A model generated the notes under the pieces. The model was not told where the DNA came from, searched no databases, and saw nothing but the letters and a program-made list of their open reading frames with translations. The translations under genes and the position numbers were made by a program. Positions 21,346-29,356 of a stretch of 36,890 nucleotides of DNA are shown here, piece after piece; within the stretch, counting starts at the first letter, position 1, and each line of letters begins with the position of its first letter. The DNA comes from Gammaproteobacteria bacterium (lineage in GTDB: Bacteria; Pseudomonadota; Gammaproteobacteria; Thiohalomonadales; Thiohalomonadaceae), in NCBI GenBank assembly GCA_024709225.1, contig JANJXC010000100.1, positions 1 to 36,890 on the forward strand, written 5' to 3'.

Positions 21346-22038
21346 TTAATCGATACGCCAGTTGTCGGTAGTGACCTTTAACTGCCGCAGGCGTGCGACG
21401 AGCAGGTCGGGAAAGCGCTTGTACCAGGTGGCGTTGAGCGGCGAGGGGTGCGGCAGCGGGTGCAGGCGCAGGCGGCGTTGCGTGCCGTCACGGGCGGTGA
21501 GGGTGATCTCGGTATGCCGCTCGAAGCGATCCTCGCGCTCCCAGAATTCTTCCAGTTGCGCCTTTACCGTCTTGTCCTGGTTGATGGTGAACCAGAGAAA
21601 GGCCTCACGCCCCAGGGTGATGATGTCCTGGCCGCGCCAGGTGTGCAGCAGCAGGTCAGCGACGAGGGGCTGGAACTGTTTCTTCACCCTGGTGGACCAG
21701 GCCTTGTTGCCGATGGGCTTGTAGGGGACGGTGTTGGCCCAGAAGAACATCCTGCCTACCTGCACCGAGGCGGCGAAGTCGGGCAGCGGCTTGCCGTACA
21801 GGTGCTGATAGAGCGGGCCGCGCACCTTCTGGCCGCCGGCGCCGATGAAGGGCAGGCCGTGCTGCACCTCATCGCGGCCGGGGTCGCGGCCGAAGAAGGC
21901 GACGCGCACGTCGGGTGCGCCGAGGCCGATGATCGGATCCAGCGGACTCTTGCCGCAGGCCTCATAGACCGGCAGGTCTATGCCGGCGAGGTTGCGGGCC
22001 AGGGGAATGAAGGCGTCGTGCAGCTCGGAGGCAGTCAT
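21346..22038 (-). CDS. Uracil-DNA glycosylase superfamily protein
   Basis: 230 residues. VAFFGRDPGRDEVQHGLPFI at about 46-65 resembles the first UDG motif (GxxPGxxE...GxPFxG), but with Arg-Asp in place of the usual Glu-Ala; the following GAGG fits the family. HPSPLN at 197-202 is the second, DNA-contacting motif. MFFWANTVPYKP holds the substrate Asn region. The protein may excise damaged bases or only bind DNA; the first motif differs enough that activity is uncertain. Confidence 0.82.
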   Translation of the reverse strand: MTASELHDAFIPLARNLAGIDLPVYEACGKSPLDPIIGLGAPDVRVAFFGRDPGRDEVQHGLPFIGAGGQKVRGPLYQHLYGKPLPDFAASVQVGRMFFWANTVPYKPIGNKAWSTRVKKQFQPLVADLLLHTWRGQDIITLGREAFLWFTINQDKTVKAQLEEFWEREDRFERHTEITLTARDGTQRRLRLHPLPHPSPLNATWYKRFPDLLVARLRQLKVTTDNWRID

Positions 22039-22074
22039 GGTGAAAGTGGTTGGATGGCCGTGGCAGCAAGGTTA

Positions 22075-22734
22075 TCACGATGTCGCCGGCGGCGTGGCGT
22101 GGCGGAAGCGATAGTAATAGTCGTAACAGGGCTGGCACAGCGAGTGGCTGGTGCGCGGCGGCTGCGCCGCGACCCACGCCGGCACCCAGTCCCAATGGCC
22201 GGGCTGTACGGCGCGCTCGACGCGGCGGCAGTGGCTGCACTGCACCAGCAGGCCGTGGCTGTTGCGGTAGAGGCTTTCATCCGGAGCCGCGCCGGCCGCG
22301 TCGGGCGCCGGGTGCGGCTGCTCGACGGTGAGGCTGTTGATGACGATCACTGCGGCACGGTTGGCCAGGGGATAGCTGCGCTGGTTAAAGCGGCGCAGCA
22401 CGGTGTCACTGGAGCACTCGTAGTCATGCTGCCAGGGTGTGCCATCGCGCAGCACCTGGGCATAGGCGTCCAGATAGAACGGCTGCAGCGGCCCGCTGAT
22501 GGCTGCCTCGAGCGGCGTGCCCAGGGTGAAGCGTGCCGAGATCGCCGGCTCGCCGTTATTGTCGCGGGCGAAGCGGAACCAGGCGGGATTGAAGTAACAC
22601 AGGCGCAGGTCGCGATCGAGGGCGTAGACGGCGCCAGGCTCGTTCTCCAGGGTACTCAGCTCGAACTTGTCCAGCGCGGCGATGAACTCCGGTGCAATGC
22701 GCGTGCTGGCGGTGTCGCTGGAAGCGGTGGCCAT
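22075..22734 (-). CDS. PAS-domain protein with C-terminal paired-Cys motif
   Basis: 219 residues. A PAS-like fold covers about 25-130 (ENEPGAVYALDRDLRLCYFN opens it). The C-terminal part has CSHC, then about 30 residues with two Trp, then CQPC and YDYYYR. Comparable C-x2-C ... W ... hSxC-x2-C tails occur behind PAS and receiver domains in many bacteria; their role is unknown, with zinc or haem binding possible. No output domain is present, so it may signal through a partner protein. It lies between ybaK and the UDG-like gene on the same strand. Confidence 0.75.
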   Translation of the reverse strand: MATASSDTASTRIAPEFIAALDKFELSTLENEPGAVYALDRDLRLCYFNPAWFRFARDNNGEPAISARFTLGTPLEAAISGPLQPFYLDAYAQVLRDGTPWQHDYECSSDTVLRRFNQRSYPLANRAAVIVINSLTVEQPHPAPDAAGAAPDESLYRNSHGLLVQCSHCRRVERAVQPGHWDWVPAWVAAQPPRTSHSLCQPCYDYYYRFRHATPPATS

Positions 22735-22770
22735 GATGGGTGCCTGGGCTTGGGGGGTACAGCATTATTT

Positions 22771-22826
22771 GCTGAACCGGGGCCGCTTTGCCACCTTTGC
22801 CACAAGAGAAATTTTCCGGGTTCAGC
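22771..22826. repeat. Imperfect stem with tandem 9-mer behind ybaK
   Basis: GCTGAACC at 22771-22778 pairs with GGTTCAGC at 22819-22826; the ybaK stop codon lies in the right arm. Between them CTTTGCCAC occurs twice in tandem (22786-22803). There is no T-run on the minus strand, so it is not a standard terminator. Confidence 0.45.
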
Positions 22827-23289
22827 GGGCAATGGCTGCGAACAGGCCCTGGGTGAGCTGAACGAGGTCGTCTGCCGCCAGCTCGATCTCCAGCCCGCGC
22901 CGTCCGGCGCTGACATAGATGGTGGCATGCTCGCGGGCGCTGACATCGACGACGGTACGCAGGCGCTTCTTCTGCCCCAGCGGGCTGATGCCGCCGACCA
23001 CATAGCCGGTGGCGCGCTCGGCATCGGCGGGCCGGGCCATCTCCGCCGCGCGCGCCTGCAGGGCCGTCGCGAGCTGCTTGAGATTGAGCTGCCGGGCGAC
23101 CGGCACCACGGCCACCACCAGCTCCCTGTTGTCCAGCTGCGCCAGCAGGGTCTTGAACACCCGTGCGGGACTCAGGCCCAGCTTGTCGGCGGCCTCCTCG
23201 CCGTAGGAGGCCGCCGTCTTGTCGTGCTCATAGCTGTGGATGGTGTAGGCGATGCCCGCACGTTTTGCGGCGTCGATACCCGGCGTCAT
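22822..23289 (-). CDS. ybaK: YbaK/EbsC family aminoacyl-tRNA deacylase
   Basis: Removes Cys wrongly attached to tRNA-Pro. 155 residues. Family signatures are KTAASYGEEAADKLGL near the N-terminus, VFKTLLAQLDN with the key Lys, YVVGGISPLGQKKRL, and ATIYVSAGRRGLEIEL. ATG 23289 overlaps the stop of the preceding gene as ATGA (23286-23289). The longer open frame upstream is inside that gene and not used. Confidence 0.93.
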   Translation of the reverse strand: MTPGIDAAKRAGIAYTIHSYEHDKTAASYGEEAADKLGLSPARVFKTLLAQLDNRELVVAVVPVARQLNLKQLATALQARAAEMARPADAERATGYVVGGISPLGQKKRLRTVVDVSAREHATIYVSAGRRGLEIELAADDLVQLTQGLFAAIAR

Positions 23290-23825
23290 CGCATCAGTCC
23301 TGCGGTAAAGCGCTGCACGTCGCTCATGGCGGTGTACTCGCTTACATCGATGCCGGCCTTGTGAAAGTCGATGGCGTCGGGGTAGCCGCTGGCCTGTTCG
23401 CCGCGTCGTTTTGCCTCCTCGACCCACTGCCGCGACCACTGCGCCAGCGCGGCGAGCGTGGCGTCATCGAGTGCAGCGGCGGCACGGGTCATGGCCTCCC
23501 AGAAACCACTGCGCGACAGCGGACGGAAGAGGGCGGCGATGGCGCCGATGTCCTGCCGGCGCAGCGCCTGTGCCAGGCGCTGCACGTTGTGTTGCAGCAG
23601 CGCGGCACGGGCCTGTTCCAGCTCCCTTTCCAGCGTCTGGCGGATCGCCAGGTACACCGGACGTGCCTGCTCGCCGGCATCGGCGCCGGCGGCGAGAAAG
23701 GTCTGCAGCGCGGTGAGTGCGGCAAGGTGCTGCTCGCTGCCGGGCGCGTGCGTGGCGAGATGGCGGCAGAAGTGTTCCACCTGTTCCGGCGTGTAGCGCA
23801 GCGTGAGGGTGTCGTCGGCGGTCAT
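23286..23825 (-). CDS. Helical protein of unknown function
   Basis: 179 residues, mostly amphipathic helices rich in Ala, Gln and Arg, without signal peptide or membrane segment. LARSMALL enzyme motifs were looked for and not found. The C-terminal segment ASGYPDAIDFHKAGIDVSEYT is the least repetitive. It overlaps both neighbours by 4 bases (23822-23825 and 23286-23289), so it is produced in step with the receiver-like protein and YbaK. Confidence 0.75.
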   Translation of the reverse strand: MTADDTLTLRYTPEQVEHFCRHLATHAPGSEQHLAALTALQTFLAAGADAGEQARPVYLAIRQTLERELEQARAALLQHNVQRLAQALRRQDIGAIAALFRPLSRSGFWEAMTRAAAALDDATLAALAQWSRQWVEEAKRRGEQASGYPDAIDFHKAGIDVSEYTAMSDVQRFTAGLMR

Positions 23826-24202
23826 GGGGTCAGCACCTCCTCCAGCTGCGTCTCGCTCACCGGATAGGTGAGCACCGCGTGCAGCGGATGGATGGCAGTG
23901 AGTTTGTCCACGTGGGGGAGATCATCCTTGCTGGCCAGCACGATCATGCGCGCCTGCGGTGCGTATTTCACCAGCGAGTGCAGCAGCACGTCCAGGTTGC
24001 TGATATTGATGGCCTGGTAATAGGTGCTGAAGGCGTAGATGAAATCGGCTACCACGAACGCCGGTGGTTGCCTTTTCAGTGCGGCGAGCGCCTTGCGCTG
24101 GCTGTCGAAGCGCAGCTCGTCGAAACCGAGGCGCCGATACAGCGCACTGCATTGGGGATGTTGCGGCGCTTCGACGATGGAGTAGAGCAGGGGCTTGTTC
24201 AT
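23822..24202 (-). CDS. Receiver-like protein of unknown function
   Basis: 126 residues. The alternating pattern fits a flavodoxin-like receiver fold: strand LLYSIVE, RKALAALKRQPPAFVVADF as the third strand, ARMIVLASKDD as the fourth and HAVLTYPVSETQLEEVL as the fifth strand and last helix. D53 or so (VVAD) is near the usual phosphorylation position, and the conserved Lys of strand 5 seems replaced by Tyr, so it is probably a degenerate receiver. It overlaps the GIY-YIG gene and the next gene by 4 bases each. Confidence 0.7.
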   Translation of the reverse strand: MNKPLLYSIVEAPQHPQCSALYRRLGFDELRFDSQRKALAALKRQPPAFVVADFIYAFSTYYQAINISNLDVLLHSLVKYAPQARMIVLASKDDLPHVDKLTAIHPLHAVLTYPVSETQLEEVLTP

Positions 24203-24546
24203 ATCCCCTCATCCTGTCCCTGGGCCGTCTGTTCCCGACACGGCCAACCGACGGCATCCATGCCGTCGTCTCCCTGGACGAGGGAGGACTCCATGTTATG
24301 CGCCAGCGCCAGCTTGGCGGCGCGGCTCAGCTTGCGGATCGCCGCCTCGCGCCGGCAGGCTTCGGCCCGGCTGGCGGCCGGTTCGCTGTGGAACAGTTGC
24401 ACCGGCCGCCGCGCACGGGTGTAGCGGGCGCCGAGCTTGTCGCTGTGGTTGTGCTCGTCGACACGGCGCGCAAGATCGGTGGTGACGCCGGCGTACAGCG
24501 TGTCATCGGCGCAGCGCAGCAGGTAGACGAACCAGGTGTCGGACAT
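24199..24546 (-). CDS. GIY-YIG nuclease family protein
   Basis: 115 residues. FVYLLRCADDTLYAGVTTDL at about 6-25 is a GIY-YIG module (here VYLL ... YAGVT), followed by RVDEHN and the Arg/Glu-bearing helix SRAEACRREAAIRKLSR. Length and form match the YhbQ/UPF0213 group, small nucleases of uncertain role. It is the first gene of a coupled run; its stop overlaps the receiver-like start as ATGA (24199-24202). Confidence 0.9.
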   Translation of the reverse strand: MSDTWFVYLLRCADDTLYAGVTTDLARRVDEHNHSDKLGARYTRARRPVQLFHSEPAASRAEACRREAAIRKLSRAAKLALAHNMESSLVQGDDGMDAVGWPCREQTAQGQDEGI

Positions 24547-24620
24547 GATGGGGGAGTATACCCAATCCGCGCTTGTGCGTGTTTTGGTGCGCAGTGGTTG
24601 TGGTGTACCGCAGCGGACAA

Positions 24621-24762
24621 GGTGCGCAGTGCGCACCCTACGTGTCCGTTGGTCGCCGCAATGCAAAAAACTTCGCGCACACATGAGCGGCATGGATGTA
24701 GGGTGCGCATTGCGCACCGATGCGGTCCCAAGCGGTGGCAACGGTGGCGGTGCGCACCCTAC
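24621..24762. repeat. Cluster of three GTAGGGTGCGCA-type REP palindromes
   Basis: One inverted copy at 24621-24641 and one direct copy at 24698-24718 are near-perfect hairpins (GGTGCGCA / TGCGCACC) with the GTAG tetranucleotide at one foot. A degenerate inverted copy ends GGTGCGCACCCTAC at 24749-24762. This occupies most of the 264 bases between the GIY-YIG gene and the ABC-F gene; no gene is seen there. Confidence 0.8.
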
Positions 24763-24810
24763 GGCAAGACGATGTACTCGCGGCGCCCAGTCCCTTGGGC
24801 GGCGGCGAGA

Positions 24811-26403
24811 TTACTCGATCGCCTGACTGCGCAGGTAATCCTCATAGGTGCCGCTGAAGTCGACCACGCCCTGCGGCGTCAGCTCGATGATGCGCGTCGC
24901 CAGCGAGGAGACGAACTCGCGGTCGTGGCTGACGAAGATCAGGGTGCCGTCGTAGTTTTCCAGCGCCAGGTTGAGCGACTCGATGGATTCCATGTCGAGG
25001 TGGTTGGTGGGCTCGTCCATGAGCATGATGTTGGGGCGCTGCAGCATCAGCTTGCCGAACAGCATGCGGCCCTGCTCGCCACCGGAGATCACCTTCACCG
25101 ACTTGCCGATGTCGTCCTGCGAGAACAGCAGGCGGCCGAGGGTGCCGCGGATCACCTGCTCGTCGTCGCCGGGGCGGGCCCAGTGGCTCATCCAGTCGAA
25201 CAGGGTCATGTCGTTGGCGAAGTCGGCGGCATGGTCCTGGGCGAAGTAGCCGACGGCCGCGTTCTCGGACCACTTGATATCGCCACGGTCGGATTCGAGG
25301 TCGTTGACCAGGCAGCGCAGCAGGGTGGTCTTGCCGATGCCGTTGGGGCCGATGATGGCGATGCGCTCGCCCACTTCCACCAGCAGGTTGAGCTTGTCGA
25401 ACAGCGGCTTGCCGTCGTAGCCCTTGCTCAGGCCTTCGACTTCCAGCACGTTGCGGTACAGCTTCTTTTCCTGGTTGAAGCGGATGAACGGGTTCTGCCG
25501 GCTCGACGGCTTGACCTCGGCCAGCTGGATCTTGTCGATCTGGCGCGCACGCGAGGTGGCCTGCTTGGCCTTGGAGGCGTTGGCGGAGAAGCGGCTGACG
25601 AAGGTCTGCAGCTCGGCGATCTGCGCCTTTTTCTTGGCGTTGTCGGCCAGTAGGCGTTCGCGCACCTGGGTGGCGGCGGTCATGTATTCGTCGTAGTTGC
25701 CGGGATAGACGCGCAGCTCACCGTAGTCCAGGTCGGCCATGTGGGTGCAGACGGAGTTCAGGAAGTGGCGGTCATGGGAGATGATCACCATGGTGCTGTT
25801 GCGCGCGTTGAGCACGTTCTCCAGCCAGCGGATGGTGTTGATGTCCAGGTTGTTGGTGGGCTCGTCCAGCAGCAGGATGTCCGGGTCGGAGAACAGTGCC
25901 TGGGCCAGCAGCACGCGCAGCTTCCAGCCCGGCGCCACCGCGCTCATCAGGCCGCTGTGCTGTTCCACCGGGATGCCGACACCGAGCAGCAGCTCGCCGG
26001 CGCGGGCCTCGGCGGTGTAGCCGTCATATTCGGCGAACTGCACCTCCAGATCGGCCACCTTCATGCCGTCCTCCTCGCTCATCTCCGGCAGCGAGTAGAT
26101 GCGATCGCGTTCGTGTTTCACCTGCCACAGTTCGGCATGCCCCATGATCACCGTGTCGAGCACGCTGTACTGCTCGAAGGCGAACTGATCCTGGCGCAGC
26201 TTGCCGATGCGTTCGTTGGGGTCGAGGCTGACGTTGCCGGCGGAGGGTTCCAGGTCGCCGCCGAGGATCTTTATCAGCGTGGACTTGCCGCAGCCGTTGG
26301 CGCCGATCAGGCCGTAGCGGTTGCCGTCACCGAATTTGACGGAGATGTTTTCGAACAGGGGCTTGGCCCCGAACTGCATGGTGATGTTGGCGGTGGTGAG
26401 CAC
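24811..26403 (-). CDS. ybiT: ABC-F family ATPase, YbiT type
   Basis: Soluble twin-ATPase that acts on ribosomes, without membrane domain. 530 residues, close throughout to enterobacterial YbiT. First Walker [10 protein letters not shown] at 34-42, Walker [12 protein letters not shown]; the first signature is the YbiT form VAPGWKLR instead of LSGGQ. A linker (arm plus P-site interaction motif) with many Lys/Arg lies at about 245-310. Second Walker [10 protein letters not shown], signature ISGGEQGR and Walker [11 protein letters not shown]. Expected to influence translation of particular messages. Confidence 0.95.
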   Translation of the reverse strand: MLTTANITMQFGAKPLFENISVKFGDGNRYGLIGANGCGKSTLIKILGGDLEPSAGNVSLDPNERIGKLRQDQFAFEQYSVLDTVIMGHAELWQVKHERDRIYSLPEMSEEDGMKVADLEVQFAEYDGYTAEARAGELLLGVGIPVEQHSGLMSAVAPGWKLRVLLAQALFSDPDILLLDEPTNNLDINTIRWLENVLNARNSTMVIISHDRHFLNSVCTHMADLDYGELRVYPGNYDEYMTAATQVRERLLADNAKKKAQIAELQTFVSRFSANASKAKQATSRARQIDKIQLAEVKPSSRQNPFIRFNQEKKLYRNVLEVEGLSKGYDGKPLFDKLNLLVEVGERIAIIGPNGIGKTTLLRCLVNDLESDRGDIKWSENAAVGYFAQDHAADFANDMTLFDWMSHWARPGDDEQVIRGTLGRLLFSQDDIGKSVKVISGGEQGRMLFGKLMLQRPNIMLMDEPTNHLDMESIESLNLALENYDGTLIFVSHDREFVSSLATRIIELTPQGVVDFSGTYEDYLRSQAIE

Positions 26404-26592
26404 GGCGGTGTTCCAGGTAGCTGTGTCGGACTAAAACATGCTGACTGGCGCATCAGGGGCGCCAGGGAGGCGAAGTCCGCGGGATTCGATCGAGTTTCCA
26501 GTCTCCGGCGGCGGGAGGGCGTATGCCGGAGGGGCGCCATTGTCGCACAGACGCCGGTGTGGCGCATCTAGTGTACTGCCTCACTCTTGGAG

Positions 26593-26655
26593 GTAGGGTG
26601 CGCATCGCGCACCGGGGGCGGCGTGTGGGGGAATGGTGCGCGGTGCGCACCCTAC
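26593..26655. repeat. REP pair at the end of arfB
   Basis: A direct copy at 26593-26613 (GTAGGGTGCGCATCGCGCAC...) faces an inverted copy at 26635-26655. The CTA at 26652-26654 of the inverted copy is the complement of the arfB stop codon TAG. The other part of the gap to the ABC-F gene (26404-26592) holds GC-rich dyads such as GGCGCATC...GGGGCGCC but no gene. Confidence 0.8.
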
Positions 26656-27083
26656 GTGGTGACCTTGCCGCGCAGCGCCTTCACCGCGCCGCGGCGGCTC
26701 TTGCCGTCCATGCGCCGGGTCTGCGAGGCGCGGGTGGGCTTGGTGGGTTTACGGGCCTTGGGGGTGACGGCGACGCTGCGGATCAGGGCCTGCAGGCGGG
26801 CCAGGGCGGCCTCGCGGTTCTGTTCCTGGCTGCGGTATTCCTGCGCCTTGAGCACGATGACGCCGTCGGCGGTGAGGCGGTGATCGCGCAGGGCGAGCAG
26901 GCGCTGCTGGTAGAACTCCGGCAGCGAGGAGGCGCGGATGTCGAAGCGCAGGTGGATGGCGCTGGAGACCTTGTTGACGTTCTGCCCGCCGGGGCCGGCG
27001 GCACGGATGGCGGACAGTTCGATTTCGTGCAGCGGGATGGCGACGCGGGCGGAGATGGGCAGGGCGTCGGTGGTGTCGGTCAT
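26652..27083 (-). CDS. arfB: Alternative ribosome-rescue factor ArfB
   Basis: Peptidyl-tRNA hydrolase that frees stalled ribosomes. 143 residues. The catalytic GGQ is at 32-34 in [20 protein letters not shown]. The basic C-terminal tail ([24 protein letters not shown]) enters the empty mRNA channel of the ribosome in this family. It starts 3 bases behind yajD. The stop codon TAG comes from a REP element. Confidence 0.95.
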   Translation of the reverse strand: MTDTTDALPISARVAIPLHEIELSAIRAAGPGGQNVNKVSSAIHLRFDIRASSLPEFYQQRLLALRDHRLTADGVIVLKAQEYRSQEQNREAALARLQALIRSVAVTPKARKPTKPTRASQTRRMDGKSRRGAVKALRGKVTT

Positions 27084-27086
27084 CGG

Positions 27087-27482
27087 CTACTTGTCGCCCT
27101 TGCCCAGCATGTCCTTCAGGTTGGCAAAGGGGTTGAAGGTGGCGGCCTCCTGCTTGGCGCCGGCCAGCCCGTCGTAACCGCGCACCTTGTCCACGTAACG
27201 CTGGTGTTCGTTGTCGTGACAGTACAGGCAGAGGTTTTCCCAGTTGCTGCCGTCGGGCGGGTTGTTGTCGTGGTTGTGGTCCTTGTGATGGACCGTCAGC
27301 TCGTGCAGGTTGGCCTGGGTGAACTCGCGGCCGCAGCGGCCGCAGATCCACGGATGCAGGCGCAGCGACTGTTCGCGATAGCCCTCCAGGCGCTTGTCGC
27401 GCTCCTTGTGGGCGTTGGCCACCAGTTTGTCGAGCTTGCTGTGGTCGATGGGCTTGCCGGGGGTGCGGCGCGGATCGGACAT
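27087..27482 (-). CDS. yajD: YajD family HNH nuclease
   Basis: 131 residues. The zinc-binding pairs C47-x2-C50 (CGRC) and C85-x2-C88 (CLYC) enclose the HNH core LTVHHKDHNHDNN ... NWENL with H65/H66 and N80. This is the E. coli YajD type, a small HNH protein of unknown biological role, here slightly longer by a Lys-rich tail. AGGA lies before ATG 27482. Co-transcribed with arfB. Confidence 0.92.
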   Translation of the reverse strand: MSDPRRTPGKPIDHSKLDKLVANAHKERDKRLEGYREQSLRLHPWICGRCGREFTQANLHELTVHHKDHNHDNNPPDGSNWENLCLYCHDNEHQRYVDKVRGYDGLAGAKQEAATFNPFANLKDMLGKGDK

Positions 27483-27518
27483 CGTGGATTCCTGCGGTGG
27501 GACGGTTGTTCAGTAGAT

Positions 27519-27546
27519 TCTATACGGCAAAAACAGTTCACCGCAA
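27519..27546 (-). promoter_or_regulatory. Possible promoter of yajD-arfB
   Basis: On the minus strand TTGCGG (complement of 27541-27546) and TATAGA (complement of 27519-27524) are 16 bases apart. The -35 box lies inside the arm of the inverted repeat that starts at 27536. Confidence 0.35.
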
Positions 27547-27679
27547 AGGTGCAAGGAACACAAAGGATCGTTTGGCCGGGTAGGAGCGGCTCTGCCGCGA
27601 TTGGGGCGCCTGCTGGTATCGACACCTCATCGCGGCAGCGCCGCTCCTACCTTATTACCCTTGCAACTCTGCGGTGAAC
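27536..27679. repeat. Long inverted repeat with a nested REP pair
   Basis: The outer 21-base arms (27536-27556 beginning GTTCACCGCAAAGG, and 27659-27679 ending CTGCGGTGAAC) match with two mismatches. Inside, GTAGGAGCGGC... at 27580-27601 faces ...GCCGCTCCTAC at 27629-27650; each inner copy is a hairpin (GCGGC / GCCGC). The whole lies between yajD and the leuA stop codon. Confidence 0.75.
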
Positions 27680-27685
27680 AGGCGG

Positions 27686-29356
27686 CTAGGCCGCCGCCGA
27701 CTGCTGCGCCTGCGCCCGGTTCAGTGCCGACAGCACGGCCTTGAGCGAGGCGCTGACGGTGTCGTGGTCCAGCGCCGCGCCGCTGTAGCGGCGGCCGCCG
27801 ACGTTGAGCTGCACGTAGGCCGCCGCCTCGGCGTTGGTGCCGCTGCCGATGGCGTGCTCGCTGTAGTCGACCACGTTCACCGGTGTGCCGCTGTGCGCCG
27901 TCCAGGCGTCGACGAAGGCGGAGATGGCGCCCTCGCCGCGCCCGTTCAGGATACGCGCATCGCCGCGTTCGACTATGTCGGCGGCGAGGGTATCCACCGC
28001 GCCCTCGCGGTCGAGGCGGTAACCCTGCAACCGTACCGGCGCCTGGTCGGCAACGAAGTGGGCGAGGAACAGCTGGTGGATGGTCGCGCTGTCGATCTCG
28101 CCGTTGCGCCGCTCGCTCTCGCGCTGCACCACCTGCGCCAGCTCTACCTGCATCCAGCGCGGCAACGACAGGCCATAGTCGCGCTCCAGCACAAAGGCCA
28201 CCCCGCCCTTGCCCGACTGGCTGTTGACGCGGATCACCGCCTGGTAGTCGCGGCCGAGGTCGCGCGGGTCGATGGGCAGGTACGCCACCTGCCAGTGCTC
28301 GTCCGGCCGCTGCAGCTTGAGGCTCTTGCGGATCGCGTCCTGGTGGCTGCCGGAGAAGGCGGTGTAGACCATCTCGCCGATCCAGGGGTGGCGCGGGTGT
28401 ACCGGAAGAGAGGTGCACTCGGTGTAGGTCTGGATGATGGCGTCTGGGTTCGACAGGTCGAGCTGCGGGTCGATGCCCTGGCTGTAGAGGTTCATCGCCA
28501 TGGTGACGATGTCCATGTTGCCGGTGCGCTCGCCGTTGCCGAGCAGGGTGCCCTCGACGCGGTCGGCGCCGGCGAGCACGGCCATCTCCGCCGCCGCCAC
28601 CGCGCAGCCGCGATCATTGTGGGTGTGCACCGAGACGATGATGCTGTCGCGCCGGCTGATGTGGCGGCAGAACCATTCCACCTGATCGGCGAACACGTTG
28701 GGCATGGCGCTCTCCACCGTCGCCGGGAGATTGATGATGCACGGCCTTTGCGGAGTCGGCTGCCATACGTCGGTCACCGCGTCGCACACCTCCACCGCGT
28801 AGTCCATCTCGGTGTTGGAAAAGCTCTCCGGCGAATACTGGAAGGTCCACTCCGTATCCGGGTGTTTCGCCGCCTCGCGCTGGAGCAGTTCTGCGCCGCG
28901 CACGGCGATGCCCTTGATGGCCTCGCGGTCCATCTGGAACACGCGCTCGCGCTGCACCGTGGAGGTGGAGTTGTAGACGTGGACGATGGCACGCTTCGCC
29001 CCCTTGAGCGCTTCAAAGGTGCGCACGATGAGGTCCTCGCGTGCCTGCACCAGTACCTGCACGGTGACGTCGTCCGGGATCTGCCGCGCCTCGATGAGCC
29101 AGCGCACGAAGTCGTACTCCGTCTGGCTGGCCGAGGGGAAACCCACCTCGATCTGCTTGAAGCCGAGCTGCACCAGCAAGGCCCACATCCTGCGCTTCTG
29201 CGCCACATCCATCGGTTCCAGCAGCGCCTGATTGCCGTCGCGCAGGTCGACGCTGGCCCAGATGGGGGCGCGTTCGATCTGGCGGTTGGGCCACTGGCGG
29301 TCAGCCAGGGCCACCGGCGGGGCGGGGCGGTATTTGCGGTGGTCGAAGGCGGTCAT
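27686..29356 (-). CDS. leuA: 2-isopropylmalate synthase (long type)
   Basis: First step of leucine synthesis: joins acetyl-CoA and 2-oxoisovalerate. 556 residues. The barrel starts with SVDLRDGNQALLEPMD at about 35-50, the metal site is VHTHNDRG in the middle, and GNGERTGNMD is the catalytic Glu region. A C-terminal leucine-binding regulatory domain (about 430-550) is present, so feedback inhibition is likely. ATG 29356 has AGGAG at a spacing of 7. The frame is open to 29395, but that extension is read from heptad repeats. The divergent Lrp-type gene may regulate it. Confidence 0.95.
   Translation of the reverse strand: MTAFDHRKYRPAPPVALADRQWPNRQIERAPIWASVDLRDGNQALLEPMDVAQKRRMWALLVQLGFKQIEVGFPSASQTEYDFVRWLIEARQIPDDVTVQVLVQAREDLIVRTFEALKGAKRAIVHVYNSTSTVQRERVFQMDREAIKGIAVRGAELLQREAAKHPDTEWTFQYSPESFSNTEMDYAVEVCDAVTDVWQPTPQRPCIINLPATVESAMPNVFADQVEWFCRHISRRDSIIVSVHTHNDRGCAVAAAEMAVLAGADRVEGTLLGNGERTGNMDIVTMAMNLYSQGIDPQLDLSNPDAIIQTYTECTSLPVHPRHPWIGEMVYTAFSGSHQDAIRKSLKLQRPDEHWQVAYLPIDPRDLGRDYQAVIRVNSQSGKGGVAFVLERDYGLSLPRWMQVELAQVVQRESERRNGEIDSATIHQLFLAHFVADQAPVRLQGYRLDREGAVDTLAADIVERGDARILNGRGEGAISAFVDAWTAHSGTPVNVVDYSEHAIGSGTNAEAAAYVQLNVGGRRYSGAALDHDTVSASLKAVLSALNRAQAQQSAAA

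Noticed and set aside
21448-23364. A 638-codon open frame on the plus strand
   Set aside because: It crosses four well-supported minus-strand genes and has antisense composition.
24764-24810. Terminator behind the ABC-F gene
   Set aside because: A GC-rich stem (CGCCC / GGGCG) is present but no T-run follows on the minus strand.
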